A model generated the notes under the pieces. It worked only from the letters and a program-made list of their open reading frames with translations, ran no database searches and was not told the DNA's origin. From positions 1,116,001 to 1,180,000 of the forward strand of contig OY761989.1 of NCBI GenBank assembly GCA_963665165.1: 64,000 nt of DNA, read 5' to 3'. Positions 60,257 to 64,000 of this stretch are shown here, piece after piece. Each line of letters opens with the position of its first letter. Position 1 is the stretch's first letter. Source of the DNA: G963663315 sp963665165. Lineage in GTDB: Bacteria; Pseudomonadota; Gammaproteobacteria; Arenicellales; Poriferihabitantaceae. The position numbers and the translations under genes are program-made.

Positions 60257-60321
60257 GGGATGTTTTCCCGGCTTTTGGATAGTGGCTGTAGCGCACATGT
60301 GGATACCGGGTTGAAGACGCC

Positions 60322-60792
60322 GTGTTGAAAATTGACCTGATCGCGGTAGGCGGCAAAATGCCGGACTGGGTAGTTCAGGGATTCGGGCATTACCAGCGGC
60401 GGATTCATGGCCGCGTTACCCTCCGGCTGATCGAAATCGGGGCTATGAAAAGAAGTAAAAACGCGGATGTCGGTCGAATTATCCGGTCGGAGGAAAAGAA
60501 AATAAAAGCCGCCATTGCACCCGATACCCGGGTGATAGCCCTGGATCGGTCCGGGCAGACTTGGGCGACGCTTGAATTCGCGGAAAGGATGCGCGGCTGG
60601 ATTGACCAATCAGAACGACTGGCGTTGATTATAGGAGGGCCGGAAGGGTTGAGCCGGTCATTCGTCACCCGGTGCGACGAGACCTGGTCCTTGTCGGCAT
60701 TGACTTTCGCGCATCCTCTGGCCCGGCTTGTCGTTGCCGAGCAACTGTACCGCTGCCTGGCCATTGTGGAAGGGCGGCCTTATCATCGGTGA
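60322..60792 (+). CDS. rlmH: 23S rRNA pseudouridine-1915 N3-methyltransferase RlmH
   Basis: SPOUT-class methyltransferase of helix 69. KIDLIAVGGKMPDWVVQGFG opens the protein. The SAM-binding knot has LALIIGGPEGLSRSF and LTFAHPLARLVVAEQLYR. 156 residues, as expected. The start is GTG 60322 or TTG 60325. Confidence 0.95.
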   Translation: MLKIDLIAVGGKMPDWVVQGFGHYQRRIHGRVTLRLIEIGAMKRSKNADVGRIIRSEEKKIKAAIAPDTRVIALDRSGQTWATLEFAERMRGWIDQSERLALIIGGPEGLSRSFVTRCDETWSLSALTFAHPLARLVVAEQLYRCLAIVEGRPYHR

Positions 60793-60834
60793 AACCGGCT
60801 TCGTCCGGCGTCATCTTCATCTACATCGTCTTGT

Positions 60835-60840
60835 TATAAT
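60835..60840 (+). promoter_or_regulatory. -10-like box upstream of the OsmC gene
   Basis: TATAAT lies 33 bases before ATG 60874, in the gap after rlmH. No good -35 is seen. Confidence 0.35.
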
Positions 60841-60873
60841 TTTGACGATAACACGAACACGAGTGAACCTGAA

Positions 60874-61404
60874 ATGAGCAAATTCAAGTCCGTTTTTGAA
60901 CATAAACAGAAAATCCTGCGCGAGCGGCCCGACCGATGCGGAGTCGAGGTGCACGCGACAAGCCGTCTAGTCGAGGATTTTCGCAGCCACGTCAAGACGC
61001 GCGGATTCGAGATCATCGTCGATCAGCCGGAAAACATGGGGAGTACCGACCAGGGTCCCCGTCCCAGTGAATATGTGCTGGTAGCCCTGGCAGCCTGTCA
61101 CGAGGTGACCTGGCGGCTTTATGCGGATGCGCTCGATATCGATTTACAGGATATTGCGGTCAGTGTGACCGGAAAATCCGATGCGAGGGGCTTTTTCGAC
61201 CTGGATGACGACATTCCGGCCGGATTCAGCGAAGTGGTCGGCACTATTGAGGTGGTCAGTGACGCCAGTGACGAAGACCTCGAAAGATTGCGGCTGGCGG
61301 TCAATCGCCATTGTCCGGTGCTGGATGATTTGAGAAAACCGGTGAAGGTGGAACTCGAATTGCAACGAAAAGCGCCGGATACGCAAAGCCAATGCCCCGA
61401 CTGA
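60874..61404 (+). CDS. OsmC/Ohr family protein
   Basis: 176 residues. The two reactive cysteines of the family are in ALAACHEVTWRLY (near 77) and VNRHCPVLDDL (near 149). GPRPSEYVLVALAACHEV is the characteristic helix. OsmC/Ohr proteins reduce organic hydroperoxides; this branch (YhfA/SACOL-like with GSTDQGP.PSE) is less studied. Stand-alone gene between rlmH and the convergent ABC importer. Confidence 0.87.
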   Translation: MSKFKSVFEHKQKILRERPDRCGVEVHATSRLVEDFRSHVKTRGFEIIVDQPENMGSTDQGPRPSEYVLVALAACHEVTWRLYADALDIDLQDIAVSVTGKSDARGFFDLDDDIPAGFSEVVGTIEVVSDASDEDLERLRLAVNRHCPVLDDLRKPVKVELELQRKAPDTQSQCPD

Positions 61405-61434
61405 ATCGGATCAGCCGGGGCCGGAGGTTTAACC

Positions 61435-62529
61435 TCAATTATACGGACGGGTTGAACGGGGTTGTCCGATAATCTCTCCAATTGGCGCCGTCAATCCCAT
61501 TTCCTGCAGGGCGGTATTGATCGGCATGTCGTTATAGGCATTTTCCGGGGCGTCGGGTGATTTCAGCACCTTCAGTTCATGCAGGAAGGCATAGCCGTTG
61601 TTCATCAGGGTGAGAACATCGTCATCAAAAATCATTTTGGCTTCATACGTCACCGGGTCACCACCGATAGCCGCCGGATTTTCCTCATAAATCGCTGACC
61701 AGATGGTGGCCTTGGGATAACCGGTCAGTTCCTCGAACAGGATATCGACTGTTTCGGCGGGGTTGTCGATAATGAATTGCATGGCTTCAATTTCCGCTTT
61801 CATCCAGCCAATCGCCGCTTCCGGATTTTCTTCAATGAAGTCCTGACGCATCAGGGTAAAGTCGGCGTCGGTTTCACCCCAGGGCGCGCCGGTTGCGACA
61901 TATTTGGCATGGCCCGCTTCTACAACCCGCCGCGCATGGGGTTCCCACATGGCGGCCCCCCCTTCCATCTTGCCGGCTTCGAAATTGCTGGTGATGACTT
62001 CGATGGTCATGCTCAGCCGTTCCGAAGGTTCGAACGCTCCCTTGCTGATAATCGAATCAACGAAGCGATTGGCGCAGGTGCCGCGGTGAACGGCAAAGGG
62101 TTTGCCGGTCAACCATGCACCGGCTTCCTCAACGCTGGCAAAATCCGGCGCGTCCATCGGCACCACGATCTTGTTGCAGTTTTGACCGTTGCTGAACATC
62201 GGCGTGGAGACCAGTCGAATGTCGGCAATTTCCCGTTTGGTTGTAGCCACCAGTGAAGGCATGTCACCCATGGTGCCGACTTGCATCTTGTCGGCCAGTA
62301 ACGCGTTTACCATCGGCGGACCGGTCAGGTGGGCCTCGAACTTCACCGTGCTGCCCTTGGGCAGATATTTTTCGTGCAACGCCTTGTGCTTGATAATGAC
62401 TCCGTTCCATCCACCGGTCCAGTACGGGTGGTAACCGTAGGTAATGTCCACCGGTTCGGCTGCATGCAGAGCCCCTGTGAACAGGAGCGTCAAACCGGCA
62501 AACAACATTTTCAAATCAGGTTTTCTCAT
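61435..62529 (-). CDS. ABC transporter substrate-binding protein (NitT/TauT type)
   Basis: 364 residues with a signal peptide (LKMLFAGLTLLFTGALHAAE). The mature part has YGYHPYWTGGWNGVIIKHKA, KMQVGTMGDMPSLVATTKRE and GKPFAVHRGTCANRFVDSII, the shape of NMT1/SsuA/TauA-like periplasmic proteins that bind sulfonates, nitrate, riboflavin or pyrimidine precursors. The ligand cannot be told. The ATPase gene precedes it on the same strand, separated by 79 bases. Confidence 0.88.
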   Translation of the reverse strand: MRKPDLKMLFAGLTLLFTGALHAAEPVDITYGYHPYWTGGWNGVIIKHKALHEKYLPKGSTVKFEAHLTGPPMVNALLADKMQVGTMGDMPSLVATTKREIADIRLVSTPMFSNGQNCNKIVVPMDAPDFASVEEAGAWLTGKPFAVHRGTCANRFVDSIISKGAFEPSERLSMTIEVITSNFEAGKMEGGAAMWEPHARRVVEAGHAKYVATGAPWGETDADFTLMRQDFIEENPEAAIGWMKAEIEAMQFIIDNPAETVDILFEELTGYPKATIWSAIYEENPAAIGGDPVTYEAKMIFDDDVLTLMNNGYAFLHELKVLKSPDAPENAYNDMPINTALQEMGLTAPIGEIIGQPRSTRPYN

Positions 62530-62608
62530 GTTTCAAATCCTCAAGTGTGGTTGAAGGAAAAGTACTCTCTCGGCAAGCCTGAAGCCTGACTTGGGAAATC
62601 ATACTCGT

Positions 62609-63391
62609 TTATAAAATCTCCGCGGTTCCGGCATACAGCCAGTTCATCGCCTCCTGTTTCAGTTCCAGATACCGGCTGGTAGTCAGAACGTCAATCGTCC
62701 TGGGCCTCGGCAAGTCGATATCGATGACTTTGGTTATATTGTCCGGGGCCTCATCCATTACGTAGATCCGGTCGGCCAGGAACAGGGCTTCTTCCAGCTC
62801 AGATGTGATGAACAGGGTGGACAGACCGGTGTCTTCGAAAAGTTTCAGGTAGTATTCCTGCAGTATTTCGCGGGTCATCACGTCCAGGCCGCGGAACGGT
62901 TCATCCAGGATCATGATATCCGGACTGTTTATCAATGCCTGGGCAATTTCCGCCCGCCGCTTCATGCCTCCGGACAGTTGATCCGGGTATTTGTCCTTGA
63001 AATCGGTCAGGCCAAACCGGTCCAATAGCTCGGCGGCCTTGATTTTTGCCTGCTGTTTGGGAATCTCACTTCGAACCAGCGGGCCGAATATGACGTTATC
63101 CGTCACCGTCATCCAGGGCCAGAGAGCCGTTTCCTGAAACACCATGATGCGATCCGAACCGGGACCGGCGATCGGTTTTCCATCGATCTCTATCGTCCCG
63201 CAATCCGCTTTCAGGTAGCCTGCGAGCAGGTAAGCCAGCGTTGATTTCCCGCACCCGGAGGTTCCCATGATCACATTGAGCATACCCGGCTCGAATTCAA
63301 CCGAGCAGTTTTGTATGACATTGACCGGGTTGCCGGACTGGTTCAAAAAGCCCTTGCCAATATCCCGAATGCTGATGTGGCCTTTGACCAT
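62609..63391 (-). CDS. ABC transporter ATP-binding protein (NitT/TauT type)
   Basis: 260 residues from ATG 63391. Walker A IMGTSGCGKSTLAYLLAG, Q-loop MVFQETALWPWMTV, signature LSGGMKRRAEIAQALI, Walker B DIMILDEPFRGLD and the switch region FITSELEEALF (serine replaces the usual histidine-containing THD). It follows the permease stop by two bases. The frame open to 63412 overlaps the permease and is less likely. Confidence 0.9.
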   Translation of the reverse strand: MVKGHISIRDIGKGFLNQSGNPVNVIQNCSVEFEPGMLNVIMGTSGCGKSTLAYLLAGYLKADCGTIEIDGKPIAGPGSDRIMVFQETALWPWMTVTDNVIFGPLVRSEIPKQQAKIKAAELLDRFGLTDFKDKYPDQLSGGMKRRAEIAQALINSPDIMILDEPFRGLDVMTREILQEYYLKLFEDTGLSTLFITSELEEALFLADRIYVMDEAPDNITKVIDIDLPRPRTIDVLTTSRYLELKQEAMNWLYAGTAEIL

Positions 63392-63393
63392 AT

Positions 63394-64000
63394 TTAACGG
63401 TTCTCCTTCCACGGCATCATTTTTCTCTCGATCCAGTCCACGGTGATGGTGGACAGGTATCCGGCCAGACCGATACTGATCATCCCGATCAGGACTACTT
63501 CGGGTGTCGAACTGACGTAGCCTTCCCAGGTCATTCTCCCCAATCCACTGTCGCTTGCGATCATTTCCGCCGCGATCACGACATTCCAGGTGATCGCGAT
63601 TCCCAGAGTCATGCCGACCGCGATCGAGGGAATGACCGATGGCAGCATGATACGGCGAAATACGTCCATTTTCGATGCGCCAAGAGACCGCGCCAGCCAG
63701 ATATGTTCGTTCTGGATTCTGCCTACCCCGTCATATACATTGATCACGATGACAAAGAATGCGCCAATGAAGGTGATGAACACGATACTGGATTCATTGG
63801 TCGGCCAGAACAGAATCGAGATCGGAACCCAGGCCAATGGTGGAATCGGGCGCAGTAATTCAAATACCGGAAAGAACAGGTTCCTGAATTTTTCACTGGT
63901 GCCGAACACCAGGCCCAACGGAATCCCCAGGATCTGTGCGATCAAAAATCCGATGACCACCCGCTGGAAACTGATCAGCCAGGAATGCCAGTACGCGGAG
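63394..64000 (-). CDS. ABC transporter permease (NitT/TauT type), cut by window end
   Basis: About 202 C-terminal residues remain; the frame continues past 64000 (WHSWLISFQRVVIGFLIA). IPLGLVFGTSEKFRNLFFPV, RPIPPLAWVPISILFW and the EAA-like loop ARSLGASKMDVFRRIMLPS are typical of the binding-protein-dependent permease family. Five or so membrane helices are visible. Order in the operon is permease, ATPase, binding protein. Confidence 0.9.
   Translation of the reverse strand, partial: SAYWHSWLISFQRVVIGFLIAQILGIPLGLVFGTSEKFRNLFFPVFELLRPIPPLAWVPISILFWPTNESSIVFITFIGAFFVIVINVYDGVGRIQNEHIWLARSLGASKMDVFRRIMLPSVIPSIAVGMTLGIAITWNVVIAAEMIASDSGLGRMTWEGYVSSTPEVVLIGMISIGLAGYLSTITVDWIERKMMPWKENR

Noticed and set aside
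1..64000. CRISPR arrays, rRNA operons, transposases, integrases
   Set aside because: No regularly spaced repeats, no rRNA sequence and no transposase or integrase motif seen on either strand.

Overview
The window looks like chromosomal DNA of a gammaproteobacterium. The signs are rlmE-ftsH-glmM, tkt-gap-pgk, guaB-guaA and nadD-rsfS-rlmH gene orders, PilI/PilJ/ChpA-type chemosensory genes, mlaA, apaH and lpxH, and a tRNA-fMet with an encoded CCA. Composition is moderately GC-rich. I cannot name the genus. The metabolic genes (indolepyruvate oxidoreductase, MttB-family methyltransferase, dimethylglycine/sarcosine dehydrogenase, Rieske oxygenase, Mrp-type antiporter) suggest a marine or host-associated, methylamine-using lineage; that is inference.

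Layout. 1-3.6 kb: end of rlmE, then ftsH and glmM. 3.6-7.4 kb (minus strand): a compact operon of two small unknown genes, mlaA, apaH, an M18 aminopeptidase and a thioredoxin-fold 2Fe-2S ferredoxin. 7.6-10.5 kb: an MMPL/RND exporter and a VOC protein. 10.5-12.5 kb: a crotonase fragment and a hipBA module whose hipA is broken by two frameshifts, beside tRNA-fMet. 12.7-19.2 kb: cysS, lpxH and tkt-gap-pgk. 19.3-23.5 kb: an inositol-phosphatase-family gene behind a reduced Pil-Chp cluster whose ChpA-like protein has no ATPase domain. 23.7-26.8 kb: guaBA.

26.8-33.7 kb is a foreign-looking defence island. It holds a duplicated Phd-like antitoxin, a PIN toxin, an EcoRI-family adenine methyltransferase overlapping a DUF262-HNH protein, and a cytosine-C5 methyltransferase overlapping a GHKL-ATPase/nuclease-like protein. 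It is flanked by two direct copies of the 3' end of a Rieske oxygenase gene; the intact gene is at 33.7-34.9 kb.

33.7-42.3 kb (minus strand): an Mrp-like cation/proton antiporter operon with three separate antiporter-like subunits and an MrpA-tail/MrpB fusion, ending in the Rieske gene. 42.4-52.4 kb: threonine aldolase, a fused indolepyruvate:ferredoxin oxidoreductase, and an AllA-like / MttB-like / DMGDH-like set that probably demethylates methylated amines. 52.4-56.5 kb: metallophosphoesterase, pyruvate kinase, an MscS channel and a GlpE-like rhodanese. 56.5-58.6 kb is a second accessory patch: remnants of toxin-antitoxin genes and a three-gene module of a divergent GIY-YIG-like protein and two small membrane proteins. 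58.6-61.4 kb: nadD-rsfS-rlmH and an OsmC protein. 61.4-64 kb: a NitT/TauT-type ABC importer cut by the window end.

No rRNA, CRISPR array, transposase or prophage was seen. Promoters and terminators are read by eye and carry low confidence.
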